This document shows, piece after piece, positions 50,200 through 62,581 of a DNA stretch of 64,000 nucleotides. Position 1 is the stretch's first letter. Each line of letters starts with the position of its first letter. Made by a program: the position numbers and the translations under genes. The notes below the pieces were generated by a model. It did not search any database and had not been told where the DNA came from. It was given only the letters and a program-made list of their open reading frames with translations. Source of the stretch: Pseudenterobacter timonensis (GTDB lineage: Bacteria > Pseudomonadota > Gammaproteobacteria > Enterobacterales > Enterobacteriaceae); contig NZ_FCOP01000010.1 of assembly GCF_900021175.1 (NCBI RefSeq), forward strand, positions 382,940 through 446,939. Direction: 5' to 3'.

Positions 50200-51360
50200 T
50201 TATTCAATAAAAATATGTGGATAGAAGCGTGACAGATCCTGAGTGATCAGCGCCCGATCTTCACGAATCCCGATCCCGGCAGGCTGATCGTTGATGAGCC
50301 AGCTACCAATCAGGGTATAGCTGTCGCCAAACTTCGGCAGCGGATGGAACTGCTGCACGATCATTCCTTCTTCACCATATGGACCCTCTACCGCCTCGAG
50401 CGTTTTGCCGTTTTCAATAATGGAGACGTTGGCCCCTTCGCGGGAGAAGATCGGCTTCATTACATACTTCTCCATCGGCGGATGGTCATCTTCCGCAAAG
50501 TACGCCGGCAGCAGGTTAGGGTGATCCGGGAACATCCCCCACAGCATTGGCAGCAGCGCCTTGTTGGAGATAATGCTTTTCCAGGCCGGTTCCAGCCAGC
50601 GAACGCCCGCATCCTCCAGCTTGGTGGAGAACATTTCGCGCAGCATATACTCCCACGGATAGAGCTTGAAGAGATTGCTGATGACCTGATCCTGCAGGTC
50701 GGTGAACTGACCTTTTTCGCCAAGCCCGATATCTTCGATATAGAGGAACTCGGTGGCTACTTCCGCTTCTGCGGCACAATCCTGCAGATACTGTACCGTA
50801 CCGCGATCTTCCACCGTGTCGCGACAGCAGGCGAGATGGAGCAGATTAAAACCGTGCTGCTCGCGCAGTTCGGCGAACCGTTCGATTAGCTTCTCCTGCA
50901 GGCTGTTGAACTGGTCGCTCCCTGTTGGCAGCTTGCCCGCAGCAAGCTGATCTTCCAGCCAGATCCACTGGAAAAAGGCCGCTTCGTACAGCGAGGTGGG
51001 GGTGTCGGCGTTATTCTCCAGCAGCTTAGGCTCGCCGGTGCCGTCCCACGCCAGGTCGAGGCGGGAATAGAGCGAAGGCTGGTGCGTTTTCCAGGACTGG
51101 CGGACAAAGCCCCAGGTGTGTTTCGGAATGCGGAATTTGGTCATCAGCGCGTCGCTGTCGATCACCTTTTCCACGACCTTCAGGCACATCTGATGCAGCT
51201 CAGCGGTGACCGCCTCCAGCTTTTCAACCTGGGCAAGGGTGAGCTTGTAATAGGCATCTTCACACCAGTACGGCTCGCCATACATGGTGTGAAAATTGAA
51301 GCCATATTCGGTCGCTTTTTCGCGCCAGTCCGGGCGCTCAACAATCTCAATTCGTTCCAT
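50200..51360 (-). CDS. ygiC: Glutathionylspermidine synthase-like ATP-grasp protein YgiC
   Basis: 386 residues, the E. coli length. C-terminal half of glutathionylspermidine synthetase-type ATP-grasp fold: [39 protein letters not shown] and the final [20 protein letters not shown]. Probably a peptide or polyamine ligase; substrate unproved. Two bases after the ygiB stop, so cotranscribed. Confidence 0.92.
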   Translation of the reverse strand: MERIEIVERPDWREKATEYGFNFHTMYGEPYWCEDAYYKLTLAQVEKLEAVTAELHQMCLKVVEKVIDSDALMTKFRIPKHTWGFVRQSWKTHQPSLYSRLDLAWDGTGEPKLLENNADTPTSLYEAAFFQWIWLEDQLAAGKLPTGSDQFNSLQEKLIERFAELREQHGFNLLHLACCRDTVEDRGTVQYLQDCAAEAEVATEFLYIEDIGLGEKGQFTDLQDQVISNLFKLYPWEYMLREMFSTKLEDAGVRWLEPAWKSIISNKALLPMLWGMFPDHPNLLPAYFAEDDHPPMEKYVMKPIFSREGANVSIIENGKTLEAVEGPYGEEGMIVQQFHPLPKFGDSYTLIGSWLINDQPAGIGIREDRALITQDLSRFYPHIFIE

Positions 51361-51362
51361 AT

Positions 51363-52028
51363 TTAGCCGCCCATTGAGCGCGAAGAGGTACCTGCAGCGC
51401 TACGCTGCATGGTCGATTGCTTCGCCACCGACTCGCCAAAGCCACCGCGGGTGACGGTGCTGGTAGTAGCCGGTTTCGGCGCCATAGCGGTTTTCGGAAC
51501 GGTCGTGGTACGGCCAGGCGTAGCCGCACCATAGCTTTTACCACTGGCGTCGGTATATTTCCCGTAGGCAGGGCTGTTAGGGTTTTTAGAGCTGAACAGC
51601 GGCTGCTGCTGATAGCCCGCGCCGCCGCCCATCAGACGGCCCATCATATAGCCCGCCATGAGCGGCATCCAGAAGCTGCCGCTGGACTGCGCCTGCGCCT
51701 GGTTTTCCGGCGCGGTGCCAGCCTGAGCTGGCGTCTGCTGGCACTGACCTTCACCAAACTCAGCCACACAATCTTCACGGGTGGCATATTTCGGCGCGGT
51801 GCGCTCCGCCTCTTTCAGGGCGTTGTTGTAGGCGGTGGTGCATTCTGCGCTTTTGCCGGTGGCCGCCGCGCAGTCGTCCGCGTTCTGATACATTGAAACC
51901 GTTTCGTCGCTTTGCTCACAGCCCGCCAGCATAAAGACGGCAGTGACCGCCAGCGCGACGGGAGTAAGATGACGGGCGTTCCAGCTTTTACGGAACGTCG
52001 CGTGATTAATGGATCTTGTCCGTTTCAT
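51363..52028 (-). CDS. ygiB: DUF1190 lipoprotein YgiB
   Basis: 221 residues. N-terminal hydrophobic segment with a lipobox-like LAGC (C37). The middle has paired cysteines ([34 protein letters not shown]). The C-terminal part is low-complexity, rich in Ser, Thr, Gly and Gln. Function unknown. It forms a two-gene unit with ygiC; in E. coli the pair lies next to tolC as here. Confidence 0.92.
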   Translation of the reverse strand: MKRTRSINHATFRKSWNARHLTPVALAVTAVFMLAGCEQSDETVSMYQNADDCAAATGKSAECTTAYNNALKEAERTAPKYATREDCVAEFGEGQCQQTPAQAGTAPENQAQAQSSGSFWMPLMAGYMMGRLMGGGAGYQQQPLFSSKNPNSPAYGKYTDASGKSYGAATPGRTTTVPKTAMAPKPATTSTVTRGGFGESVAKQSTMQRSAAGTSSRSMGG

Positions 52029-52154
52029 TTTTGTCTTCCAGGACCAGGGGTAATAACGCTCAGGATAGAGGATGAGTGGTCGAAAATGAAGCGAAGAACG
52101 GGCTAAACAGGGGGATCTTTACGTTGGCTTACGTTGGGGAGTGATTTTGCGCAG

Positions 52155-52214
52155 AATGGCGCTGCGCTTACCCGGCCTGCGGTGAAGCAGGCCCGATAAG
52201 CGAAGCGCTATTGG
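52155..52214. repeat. REP pair between ygiB and tolC
   Basis: Two inverted REP-like units (52155-52180 and 52187-52214) just after the tolC stop; the second is degenerate. Confidence 0.75.
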
Positions 52215-52220
52215 CAGGAC

Positions 52221-53714
52221 TTAATGACGGAACGGATTGCTGCCGCTGCGGGCTGGCGTAGTGGTACGCGCCGCGGTTGGCTGTGCGGCAGGCATGGTCG
52301 CGTTACCGTTAGCGGTATTGCCGGTGAAGTTATCCACGGCGGCATCCTGCTGCGGATTTTCCGGGGCGACGCTTTCCGGTGAGGTCGGCACCGCCTGGCC
52401 CAGCGTATTATTGAGCGCCACCAGATCCTGCTCGTTCAGCGTACCGAGCGCAGATTTGATGTTCAGCAGGTTAATCAGGTAGCTGTAACGGGCGCTGGAG
52501 AGCTGTTGTTTCGCTTCATACAGCGTGGTGGTGGCGTCCAGCACGTCAACGATGGTACGGGTACCGACGGAATAACCCGCTTCGTTCGCATCCAGAGAAC
52601 TCTGCGCAGAGACAACCGCCTGTTTGTAGGCGTTAATGCTGCTGATGGAAGCGTTGACGTTATTAAAGGAAGAACGCACGGTCTGCACAACGTTGCGGTG
52701 CGCGGTTTCTAACTGCTCGCTGGCACCCACAAAATTATACTGCGCCTGCTTCACCTGCGAGTTAACCAGCCCGCCCTGGTAGATCGGCAGGGAGAAGCTC
52801 AGGCCCACTTTATTCTGGCCCATGTTGCTGTCGTCATACTGGCCGGAGTTGGTTTTCGAGCCGCTGTAGCTGGTGTCAGAGACGCCGGTCGACGCGGTTA
52901 AATCCAGGGTAGGCAGATGGCCATCCTGCGCCAGACGAATCTGCTCGCGCGCCAGATCCTGGCTTAAACGCGCCTGCAGCAGCGTCAGGTTGCGGTTTTC
53001 CGCCTCTTTCAGCAGGGCGTTAACCGGCTGCGGCTTATCGGTTTTGAAGCTCTCCACGTTGAGAGAGGCCAGCTCAGGATAGTAGTTGCCGGTGATCTGG
53101 CGCAGGTTTTCCACCGCGTTGTCCAGATCGTTGCGGGCGGTCACTTCGTTTGCCAGTACGGTATCGTACTGTGAACGGGCGTTCTGCACGTCGGTGATAG
53201 CAACCAGACCCACGTTAAAACGCTGGGTGGTTTGATCGAGCTGACGATAGATGGCCTGTTTCTGCGCTTCGGTAAAGGCCAGCGTATCAATGGCGCTCAG
53301 CACCTGGAAATAGGCCTGCGCGGTATTCAGAATCAGGGTCTGCTGGTCGGCCTGGTAGGTGACGTCCTGAATGCCTGCGGATTTTTCCTGCAGGGAGAGC
53401 GTGCGCCATTTGGACATATCAAACAAGGTTTGCGTCAGCTGCAGCGAGGCGCTGGTGGCGTTGGAGTTCACACCATTTGCATCGCGGAATCCATTGCTGT
53501 ATGTATAATCAGCACCTAAGCCCAACTGCGGCAGCAGCGGACTACGCGCTTCGTTAATCTTTTCAAACGCGGCATCACGATCGGCGGCTGATCTACGCAG
53601 TTCAGGGTTACTCAGACGAGCCTGTTGATACACTTGCAACAGGTTCTCTGCCTGGCTCATTGCGCTGAAGCCCGTCAGGCTCAGACCGATAAGGATGGGG
53701 AGCAATTTCTTCAT
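52221..53714 (-). CDS. tolC: Outer-membrane efflux channel TolC
   Basis: Trimeric export duct for AcrAB-type pumps and type I secretion. 497 residues from the ATG at 53712-53714 with AAGGA eight bases upstream; an ATG two codons earlier touches that site. Signal peptide 1-22 (...SAMSQA). The duplicated helical repeat structure is complete (SLQLTQTLFDMSKWRTLSLQ; AITDVQNARSQYDTV; TRTIVDVLDATTTLYEAKQQ). Divergent from nudF. Confidence 0.98.
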   Translation of the reverse strand: MKKLLPILIGLSLTGFSAMSQAENLLQVYQQARLSNPELRRSAADRDAAFEKINEARSPLLPQLGLGADYTYSNGFRDANGVNSNATSASLQLTQTLFDMSKWRTLSLQEKSAGIQDVTYQADQQTLILNTAQAYFQVLSAIDTLAFTEAQKQAIYRQLDQTTQRFNVGLVAITDVQNARSQYDTVLANEVTARNDLDNAVENLRQITGNYYPELASLNVESFKTDKPQPVNALLKEAENRNLTLLQARLSQDLAREQIRLAQDGHLPTLDLTASTGVSDTSYSGSKTNSGQYDDSNMGQNKVGLSFSLPIYQGGLVNSQVKQAQYNFVGASEQLETAHRNVVQTVRSSFNNVNASISSINAYKQAVVSAQSSLDANEAGYSVGTRTIVDVLDATTTLYEAKQQLSSARYSYLINLLNIKSALGTLNEQDLVALNNTLGQAVPTSPESVAPENPQQDAAVDNFTGNTANGNATMPAAQPTAARTTTPARSGSNPFRH

Positions 53715-53919
53715 TTGCATTCCTTGTTGTGAAGCAGTTTTAGCGCGTGTCTAATTTAAAAAAATAATCGCCGATTCTAACAGAATCTTCCACACCAAAA
53801 GGTTGGCGTTACGTGCCATCTGGCGGTAATTTGCACCAATCTATCATATAGCCTGTGAAACGGCAGCCAAACGGGGTTGAAATTCATTATTTCATCACGA
53901 TTGATACCAGGATACCGTC

Positions 53920-54552
53920 ATGCAAAAACCAGAAAAGACGCCAGTGACCTTCGCCAAAAACGATGTAGAAATTATTGCACGAGAAACGCTTTATAGCGGT
54001 TTTTTTTCGCTCGAACTTTACCGTTTCAGGCATCGCCTGTTTAACGGCGAAATGAGCGGCGAAGTCCGGCGCGAAATTTTTGAGCGCGGCCATGCGGCGG
54101 TGTTGCTACCCTATGACCCCGAGCGTGATGAAGTGGTGCTGGTGGAGCAGATCCGCATCGCGTCATATGAGACCAGCTCCACGCCGTGGCTGCTGGAGAT
54201 GGTCGCGGGAATGATTGAAGAGGGGGAAACGCCGGAAGAGGTGGCCCGGCGGGAAGCGCAAGAGGAGGCCGGACTGACGGTCGGGCGCACGCGGCCGGTG
54301 CTGAGCTTTCTGGCGAGCCCTGGCGGAACCAGTGAACGTTCGTCTATTCTGGTGGGCGAAGTGGACGCCACGACCGCGGAAGGTATTCACGGTCTGGCAG
54401 ATGAAAACGAAGACATTCGTGTTCATGTGGTAAGTCGGGAACTGGCTTACCAGTGGGTAGAAGAGGGGAAAATCGACAACGCGGCGTCAGTCATCGCTCT
54501 GCAATGGCTACAGCTGCACTATCAAAAGTTACGAGACGAGTGGAAAAAATGA
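53920..54552 (+). CDS. nudF: ADP-ribose pyrophosphatase NudF
   Basis: Nudix hydrolase that splits ADP-ribose to AMP and ribose 5-phosphate. 210 residues. The Nudix box spans residues 97-118 (G97, then REAQEEAG at its end). A glycine-rich [11 protein letters not shown] segment follows the box. The stop overlaps the yqiB start (ATGA). Confidence 0.96.
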   Translation: MQKPEKTPVTFAKNDVEIIARETLYSGFFSLELYRFRHRLFNGEMSGEVRREIFERGHAAVLLPYDPERDEVVLVEQIRIASYETSSTPWLLEMVAGMIEEGETPEEVARREAQEEAGLTVGRTRPVLSFLASPGGTSERSSILVGEVDATTAEGIHGLADENEDIRVHVVSRELAYQWVEEGKIDNAASVIALQWLQLHYQKLRDEWKK

Positions 54553-54971
54553 AGCGTTATACACCTGACTTCCCAGAAATGATGCGTCTGTGCGAGACCA
54601 ATTTCGCACAATTACGCCGCCTGCTGCCGCGTGAGGACGCGCCCGGCGAAACGGTAAGCTATCAGGTGAGCAATGCGCAGTATCGGTTAACGATCGTCGA
54701 ATCAACGCGTTACACAACGCTGGTTGAGATCGAGCAGACGGCTCCGGCGGTAAGTTACTGGAGCCTGCCGTCGATGACGGTGCGCCTGTATCATGACGCG
54801 ATGGTGGCTGAAGTGTGTTCAAGTCAGCAGATCTTTCGCTTCAAAGCGCGGTATGATTACCCTAATAAAAAGTTGCATCAACGCGACGAAAAGCATCAAA
54901 TTAACCAGTTTCTGGCCGACTGGCTAAGATATTTTTTAGCACATGGAGCAATGGCGATTCCGGTTTGTTAG
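54549..54971 (+). CDS. yqiB: DUF1249 protein YqiB
   Basis: 140 residues from the ATG overlapping the nudF stop; same length as E. coli YqiB. Compact soluble protein ([20 protein letters not shown] start; [17 protein letters not shown] in the middle). No proven function; always in the nudF-cpdA-parE series. Confidence 0.93.
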   Translation: MKRYTPDFPEMMRLCETNFAQLRRLLPREDAPGETVSYQVSNAQYRLTIVESTRYTTLVEIEQTAPAVSYWSLPSMTVRLYHDAMVAEVCSSQQIFRFKARYDYPNKKLHQRDEKHQINQFLADWLRYFLAHGAMAIPVC

Positions 54972-54998
54972 CGTCATAAACCTACCTAAGGACACCAT

Positions 54999-55826
54999 TT
55001 GGAAAGCCTGTTGAACCTGACTGTTGCTGGTGGGGCGCCAGTCAGGATATTACAAATCACCGATACCCACCTGTTTGCTGAAAAGCATGAAACGCTGCTG
55101 GGGGTTAATACCTGGGAGAGCTATCAGGCCGTACTCGCCGCTATCCACGCTGAAAAGCGCGAGTATGATCTGATTGCCGCCACGGGCGATTTAGCGCAGG
55201 ACCAGACCGCTGCAGCCTATCAGCATTTCGCTGAGGGAATCGCGACCTTTTCGGTACCTTGCGTCTGGCTGCCGGGCAATCATGATTTTCAGCCAGCCAT
55301 GTATAGCGCGCTGCAGGAGGCGGGGATCTCTCCGGCCAAACGCATCCTGGCAGGCGACCGGTGGCAAATTCTGTTGCTCGACAGTCAGGTATTCGGCGTG
55401 CCGCACGGCGAACTCAGCGAGTTTCAGCTCGAGTGGCTGGAACAAAAGCTGAATGACGAGCCTGAGCGCCATACGCTGCTGCTGCTGCATCACCATCCGC
55501 TTCCGGCGGGCTGCAGCTGGCTCGATCAACACAGCCTGCGTAACTCAGCCGCGCTGGATCAGGTGCTGCTGAAATTCCCGCACGTGAAAAATCTGCTGTG
55601 CGGACATATTCATCAGGAGCAGGATCTCGACTGGAATGGGCGCCGTCTGCTGGCGACCCCGTCAACCTGCGTGCAGTTTAAGCCCCACTGCGCTAACTTT
55701 ACCTTAGATACCATCGCCCCGGGCTGGCGCTGGCTGGAACTACACGCCGATGGCTCGCTGACCACCGAGGTCTGCCGTCTGGAAGGGGTGCAGTTCCGTC
55801 CGGATACGGCCTCCGAAGGATATTGA
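54999..55826 (+). CDS. cpdA: 3',5'-cyclic-AMP phosphodiesterase CpdA
   Basis: Hydrolyses cAMP and so tempers CRP regulation. 275 residues from a TTG start (54999) with AAGGA upstream; E. coli cpdA has the same length. Metallophosphoesterase motifs: [33 protein letters not shown] and CGHIHQE. The stop overlaps yqiA (TGATG). Confidence 0.96.
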   Translation: MESLLNLTVAGGAPVRILQITDTHLFAEKHETLLGVNTWESYQAVLAAIHAEKREYDLIAATGDLAQDQTAAAYQHFAEGIATFSVPCVWLPGNHDFQPAMYSALQEAGISPAKRILAGDRWQILLLDSQVFGVPHGELSEFQLEWLEQKLNDEPERHTLLLLHHHPLPAGCSWLDQHSLRNSAALDQVLLKFPHVKNLLCGHIHQEQDLDWNGRRLLATPSTCVQFKPHCANFTLDTIAPGWRWLELHADGSLTTEVCRLEGVQFRPDTASEGY

Positions 55827-56407
55827 TGTCAACGCTTCTCTATCTTCACGGCTTTAACAGTTCGCCGCGCTCCGCCAAAGCGACGCAGTTTCGCCAGTGG
55901 CTGAGCCTCCATCATCCGGAGATCGAGATGATCGTCCCGCAGCTGCCGCCCTATCCGGCGGAGGCGGCGGAGATGCTGGAGTCCATCGTGCTTAATCACG
56001 GCGGCGCGCCGTTAGGTATCGTGGGCTCGTCGCTGGGGGGATATTACGCCACCTGGCTGTCGCAATGTTTTATGTTGCCTGCGGTGGTGGTCAATCCGGC
56101 GGTACGCCCGTTTGAACTGCTGACGGACTTTCTCGGCCAGAACGAGAACCCCTACACCGGGCAGCAATATGTGCTAGAGTCACGCCATATTTACGATCTT
56201 AAAGTTATGCAGGTCGACCCGCTGGAAGCGCCGGATCTGATCTGGCTGCTGCAACAGACGGGCGATGAAGTGCTGGATTACCGCCAGGCTGTGGCTTATT
56301 ACGCCCTTTGCCGTCAGACTGTGGAGGAGGGAGGTAATCATGCCTTCACGGGCTTTGAGAATCATTTCACCCCGATTGTCGACTTTCTTGGACTGCACAA
56401 TCTCTGA
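55826..56407 (+). CDS. yqiA: Alpha/beta-hydrolase esterase YqiA
   Basis: 193 residues, as in E. coli. Lipase-type nucleophile elbow GSSLGG (Ser near 73), HGF oxyanion region near residue 9, and a late GGNHAF providing the His. Shows acyl-CoA/palmitoyl esterase activity in E. coli. The ATG overlaps the cpdA stop; a TTG one codon earlier is rejected. Confidence 0.94.
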   Translation: MSTLLYLHGFNSSPRSAKATQFRQWLSLHHPEIEMIVPQLPPYPAEAAEMLESIVLNHGGAPLGIVGSSLGGYYATWLSQCFMLPAVVVNPAVRPFELLTDFLGQNENPYTGQQYVLESRHIYDLKVMQVDPLEAPDLIWLLQQTGDEVLDYRQAVAYYALCRQTVEEGGNHAFTGFENHFTPIVDFLGLHNL

Positions 56408-56432
56408 CAATCACTGCGAATCGCTAGTTTAA

Positions 56433-58328
<1,896 letters not shown>

Positions 58329-58336
58329 TTGATAAG

Positions 58337-58359
58337 CCCTGCTATGCAGGGTTTTTTTT
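58337..58359 (+). terminator. Terminator after parE
   Basis: CCCTGC TAT GCAGGG followed by eight T, eight bases after the parE stop. Confidence 0.92.
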
Positions 58360-58376
58360 GCGCCTTGCTTTGTTCC

Positions 58377-58407
58377 GCCGGGTGGCGCTTCGCTTACCCG
58401 GCCTGCG
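58377..58407. repeat. REP unit after parE
   Basis: REP-type palindrome (GCCGGGTGGCGCTTCGCTTA...CCGGCCTGCG) in the convergent gap between parE and the AraC regulator. Confidence 0.8.
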
Positions 58408-58439
58408 TTCGGGGTCATTGCTGCCCGGGGGCGCTATGT

Positions 58440-59279
58440 TCACCCGGCTGAATGGTTCTTCCGGTACTGCAATGGCGTTTCGCCAATCCCTGTTCTGAAG
58501 GCGCTGATAAACCAGGTGACGTCGGAAAACCCCACCTGTGTGGCGATCTCACGCACGCTGGCGTCGCTGTGCAGCAGGCTCTCGCATGCTTTTCGCAGCC
58601 GCAGCGTGTTGAGATAGTGATGAATTTTCTCCCCGGTTTCGGCATGAAATTTTCGCGATACGTAGCTGCGTGATTTCCCCAGCTCCTGCGCCAGCGCGTC
58701 CAGCCGGAACTTCTCCTGATAGTGCTCGTCGAGCCAGAACATCACCTGGCTGGCAATCCCGCTCTCGCTTTCCGGCTCGCCGCTGTTGCTGTCGGGCAGC
58801 ATGGCGAACAGGCTAATCAGCAGGCTGGCGACGCTCTCGCTGTTCAGCGGCGCGGCGTAACAGCGAAACAGGTGATCGAGATGGGCGTGAAGCGGGGCGA
58901 CGTCCGTAACCCAGGCTTCCCCGCCGCGCGCAGCGAGACGACCCAGACGCTGCTGCGCCCGGGGAAAATCCCGTAGCGCCTTCATCACGGCGTGATGATC
59001 GAGGTGAATAATGGTGCGCCGGTAAATCGCCTCCGCCTGCGGATCAACCATCACCTTATGCAGGGTAAAGGGAGGGAAGAAAAAGAGCCGCCCCGGCCGC
59101 ATGGTGTAGTGGCGGTTATCGACCATCGCGACGCCAAATCCCTCCTCCACATAGAGGATCTCCAGGCACTGGTGCCAGTGGTGATAGCGTACGGTATTGG
59201 CGAACAGCCGGCTAAACGACGCGATGGTATCGTTTAAGGCGATCGGCTCCAGATAGTCGGACGTGGGCAGGCTGCGCAT
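58440..59279 (-). CDS. AraC-family transcriptional regulator
   Basis: 279 residues. N-terminal cupin-like sensor (about 20-110; RYHHWHQCLEILYVEEGFGV, RPGRLFFFPPFTLH). The C-terminal double helix-turn-helix (about 185-275; LDALAQELGKSRSYVSRKFH, ASVREIATQVGFSDVTWFIS) binds DNA. Divergent from the DUF2264-symporter-hydrolase operon, with a 166-bp gap, so it is probably the activator of that operon in response to an oligosaccharide. The inducer is unknown. Confidence 0.88.
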   Translation of the reverse strand: MRSLPTSDYLEPIALNDTIASFSRLFANTVRYHHWHQCLEILYVEEGFGVAMVDNRHYTMRPGRLFFFPPFTLHKVMVDPQAEAIYRRTIIHLDHHAVMKALRDFPRAQQRLGRLAARGGEAWVTDVAPLHAHLDHLFRCYAAPLNSESVASLLISLFAMLPDSNSGEPESESGIASQVMFWLDEHYQEKFRLDALAQELGKSRSYVSRKFHAETGEKIHHYLNTLRLRKACESLLHSDASVREIATQVGFSDVTWFISAFRTGIGETPLQYRKNHSAG

Positions 59280-59445
59280 AGTGCAATAGAACTCAACTTT
59301 TTCCCCTCTGTCGCTATTTATAAACCACCTTTTTAAATTTTCTCAACTACAGGTTTATGCATCTCTCACGGCTGTGAGCTGGCTAACATTTCTTCGGCTT
59401 ACAGATTCACTATGCTTTGCCGCACGGAATGACGAGGGCGACGCT

Positions 59446-61263
59446 ATGCTTGCGGCAAATCAGGAAAAATCAAATCCGTTGTCTACCCGACAGGAGGTAG
59501 CGGCGGCGTTAAACGGACTGCTGGAGGCGCTGGACAACCAGTTTCCGGCGGGCAGTTCACGCTTTTCGCTGGGGGATACCTGCGCGCACTACGCCACGGA
59601 TATCGCCCGGATGGAGGGATTATCCCGCGCGCTGTGGGGGCTGTTCCCGCTTATGGCCGCAGGCGACGAGGAGAGCTGGAGCGATAAATATATCGCGGCG
59701 ATTGTCCGGGGAACCGATCCGCACGACGCGGGTTACTGGGGCGACACCGGCCCTTACGATCAACGGCTGGTAGAGATGGCCGCTTACGGCCTGGGGCTGG
59801 CGCTGTTACAGGATAAACTCACCGCCCGTTTCAGCGAGCGGGAGCTAAATAATCTGCATGCCTGGCTCGACCAGATCACCGACGCGGTGATGCCGGACAG
59901 CAACTGGAACTATTTCGCTATCATGGTTCAGCTTGGCTTTAAGCGCGCCGGACTGCCCTTTGACCAGGCGGCGATCGATCGCCGTTTCGCCATGATGGAG
60001 GCCTACTATCTCGGTGACGGCTGGTACTCCGATGGTCCCGGGCGGCCGAAGGATTATTACATTTCGATGGCCTTCCACTTCTATGGGCTTATCTACGCCA
60101 CGCTCTCCGGCGACGAGGCGCGGGCGGAGGTTTTGCGTGAGCGCGCCCGTCTCTTTGCCGCCGATTTTATCTATATGTCCGCCGCCGACGGCGCCTCGGT
60201 GCCCTTTGGCCGCAGCCTGACCTACCGCTTCGCGATGGTCGCCTTCTGGAGCGCGGTGGCCTTCTCCGGCTTAGCGGTATTCACGCCGGGTATCGTCAAG
60301 GGCATTATCCTGCGCCATCTGCGCTGGTGGCAGAAACAGCCGATAACCGATCGCGACGGTATCCTGACGCTCGGTTTCGCCTGTCCGAATCTGGCGATGT
60401 GCGAGGATTACAACTCGCCCGGCTCGCCCTACTGGGCGCTGAAAACCTTTCTGATCCTCGCCCTGCCACAGACGCACGAATTTTGGCAGGCGCAGGAGGC
60501 GCCGTTGCCCGCGCTGGCCGGGACGCGCGTTATTCCCCACGCTCAGCAGATCCTGATGCATGATGCGGGCTCGCAGCACGTCACGCTGCTCACCGCCGGA
60601 CAGCTGGAGCTGAACAACTACGTCAACACCGAGGCGAAATACACCAAATTCGCCTACTCCAGCCGCTTTGGTTTCACCATCGAGCGCGGGCGCTACGGCC
60701 TGAAGCACGCCGCCTGCGACAACATGCTGCTGCTGGCGGAGGGGGATAACTACTTTCGCGGCCGCCGGGAGTGTGACGCGGTGCGCGTGGATGAAAATTA
60801 CCTCTTCTCGCGCTGGTCGCCGTGGCGGGATGTGCATATCGACAGCTGGCAGATCCCGTTTGGCGAGTGGCATCTGCGGCTGCACCGCGTGAACAGCGCC
60901 CGCCGCCTGCAGACGGTGGAGGGGGGCTTCGCGACACTCAAAACCGAGCCGCAGATTCGGGGGCAGGGCTGTTTCCTGCTGGCTGACAACGGCAGCAGCG
61001 CGATTGTCGATCTCTCGCCTGAGCTGAGGCGCCAGCCGCAGAGCGTGATCACGCCGCCGAACAGCAGCATTATGTTCGCCGCCTGCGCCACCATTCCGCT
61101 GTTGAGCGGTGAGATCCCACCGGGGGAGAGCTGGCTTTGCTGCGCAGTTGCCGCCTCCGGCGCGCGGGATATTACAGCACCACCACCAGGGCTCACGCTT
61201 TCTCACGGTCAGGTCGTGATTAACGATCCGGCCAGCGAACGTCAGCTGTCGTTCTCCCTGTAA
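59446..61263 (+). CDS. DUF2264 domain-containing protein
   Basis: 605 residues from the ATG at 59446, which has GAGG eight bases before it; an upstream GTG adds 24 unlikely residues. Cytoplasmic by lack of signal peptide. An N-terminal helical region (about 30-350) looks like an alpha/alpha-toroid (DPHDAGYWGDTGPYDQRLVE, DSNWNYFAIMVQLGFKRAGL, YSDGPGRPKDYYISMAFHFY). A beta-rich C-terminal half resembles polysaccharide-lyase or hydrolase accessory domains. DUF2264 genes commonly sit with pectin or uronate degradation genes; the activity is not proven. First gene of the operon. Confidence 0.85.
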   Translation: MLAANQEKSNPLSTRQEVAAALNGLLEALDNQFPAGSSRFSLGDTCAHYATDIARMEGLSRALWGLFPLMAAGDEESWSDKYIAAIVRGTDPHDAGYWGDTGPYDQRLVEMAAYGLGLALLQDKLTARFSERELNNLHAWLDQITDAVMPDSNWNYFAIMVQLGFKRAGLPFDQAAIDRRFAMMEAYYLGDGWYSDGPGRPKDYYISMAFHFYGLIYATLSGDEARAEVLRERARLFAADFIYMSAADGASVPFGRSLTYRFAMVAFWSAVAFSGLAVFTPGIVKGIILRHLRWWQKQPITDRDGILTLGFACPNLAMCEDYNSPGSPYWALKTFLILALPQTHEFWQAQEAPLPALAGTRVIPHAQQILMHDAGSQHVTLLTAGQLELNNYVNTEAKYTKFAYSSRFGFTIERGRYGLKHAACDNMLLLAEGDNYFRGRRECDAVRVDENYLFSRWSPWRDVHIDSWQIPFGEWHLRLHRVNSARRLQTVEGGFATLKTEPQIRGQGCFLLADNGSSAIVDLSPELRRQPQSVITPPNSSIMFAACATIPLLSGEIPPGESWLCCAVAASGARDITAPPPGLTLSHGQVVINDPASERQLSFSL

Positions 61264-61295
61264 AAACCCAGACCCTACATGTCGGCGAGGATGAT

Positions 61296-62555
61296 ATGAA
61301 ATCCACCAGCAGAACCGAATATTACAAAATCAGCAGCTTTATCTTTCTCTACTTCTTCACCTGGTCAGCCAGTATTGGCCTGCTGGCCATCTGGCTGGGG
61401 CAAAAGACGAACCTGAGCGGCTCGGTGATCGGCACCGTCTTTGCCGTCAACGGCATTTTTTCGGTGATATTAAAGCCGATCTACGGCTATATCCTCGACA
61501 AGCTCGGTATGAGCAAGTACTTGCTCTATTTTGTGGTGGCGATGTCGGCCCTGATGGCGCCGTTTTTTATCTACGTTTACCAGCCGCTGCTGATCTCCAG
61601 CACCTGGATCGGGATTATCGTCGGCGCGCTCTATTTAAGCATTGCCTGGTATGCGGGCGTGGCGGCGTGCGAATCCTACTCCGATCGCTACAGCCGTCTG
61701 AACGGCATGGAGTTTGGCCAGATCCGCATGTGGGGCTCCCTCGGCTGGGCGGTGGCTTCCTCTTTCTCCGGCCTGCTCTTTAACCTCTCGCCAGCCTACA
61801 ACTTTATTATGGGCAGCGTGGCCTCGGTGATCATGCTCATCGTGCTGCTGAGCCTGAAAGTTAACACCCAAAGCGCCCACGCCAGCGAGGTGCTGACCAA
61901 AGAGAAAATCGCCCCGGCGGACGTTTACGCTCTGCTGCGCAGCCGTAAATTCTGGGCCTTCTGCCTCTATGTGGCGGGCGTGGCGTGGATGATGTTTATC
62001 GCCGAGCAGCAGTTCTCCCGCTACTTTGTCACCTTCTTTGCCGATATCCACCAGGGGAACGCGGTCTTTGGCTATCTGGGCACCGTCCAGTCGGGGATGG
62101 AGTTCGTCATGTACATGGTGATCCCCATCTTTGTGAACTTTATTGGCGCCAAGCGCGGCCTGCTGATAGTGGGAATGCTGGTAGGGGCACGCCTGATTAT
62201 CTCCGGTATCTGCGATTCGCACCTGCTGATCTCCGTGCTGAAACCGCTCTACGGGCTGGAGATCTGCCTGCTGCTGGTGTCGGTATTCAAATATATCGCC
62301 GAGCATTTCGATAAGCGCGTTAACGCCACTATGTACCTGCTGGGCTATCAGGCGATGCTTTACGTCGGCAACGTGGTGGTCTCTTCTCCAGCGGGCTATC
62401 TCTACGACCGCATCGGCTTTGAGCAGACCTACATCATCATGGGCGCCACGGCACTGACCTTTACCCTTATCTCTGCTTTCACGCTCTCCGCCTGCCAGAG
62501 CAAATGGCGCAGCGCAGGCGCGCTGAACGTGGCGGAGCAGCAGCCATCCCGATAA
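61296..62555 (+). CDS. LacY-type oligosaccharide:H+ symporter (MFS)
   Basis: 419 residues, 12 predicted membrane helices. It aligns by eye with LacY: E126 and R144, the sugar-binding pair, keep their exact numbers (ACESYSDRYSRLNGMEFG, then GQIRMWGSLGWA). E269 is kept in GMEF. R299, K316 and E322 match LacY R302, K319 and E325 with a constant offset of three. The LacY His322 position is Tyr319. It should import a disaccharide or small oligosaccharide with protons, here probably an unsaturated uronyl disaccharide given the next gene. Confidence 0.88.
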   Translation: MKSTSRTEYYKISSFIFLYFFTWSASIGLLAIWLGQKTNLSGSVIGTVFAVNGIFSVILKPIYGYILDKLGMSKYLLYFVVAMSALMAPFFIYVYQPLLISSTWIGIIVGALYLSIAWYAGVAACESYSDRYSRLNGMEFGQIRMWGSLGWAVASSFSGLLFNLSPAYNFIMGSVASVIMLIVLLSLKVNTQSAHASEVLTKEKIAPADVYALLRSRKFWAFCLYVAGVAWMMFIAEQQFSRYFVTFFADIHQGNAVFGYLGTVQSGMEFVMYMVIPIFVNFIGAKRGLLIVGMLVGARLIISGICDSHLLISVLKPLYGLEICLLLVSVFKYIAEHFDKRVNATMYLLGYQAMLYVGNVVVSSPAGYLYDRIGFEQTYIIMGATALTFTLISAFTLSACQSKWRSAGALNVAEQQPSR

Positions 62556-62581
62556 TGCGTTGTCCAAGAAGGAACCGAACT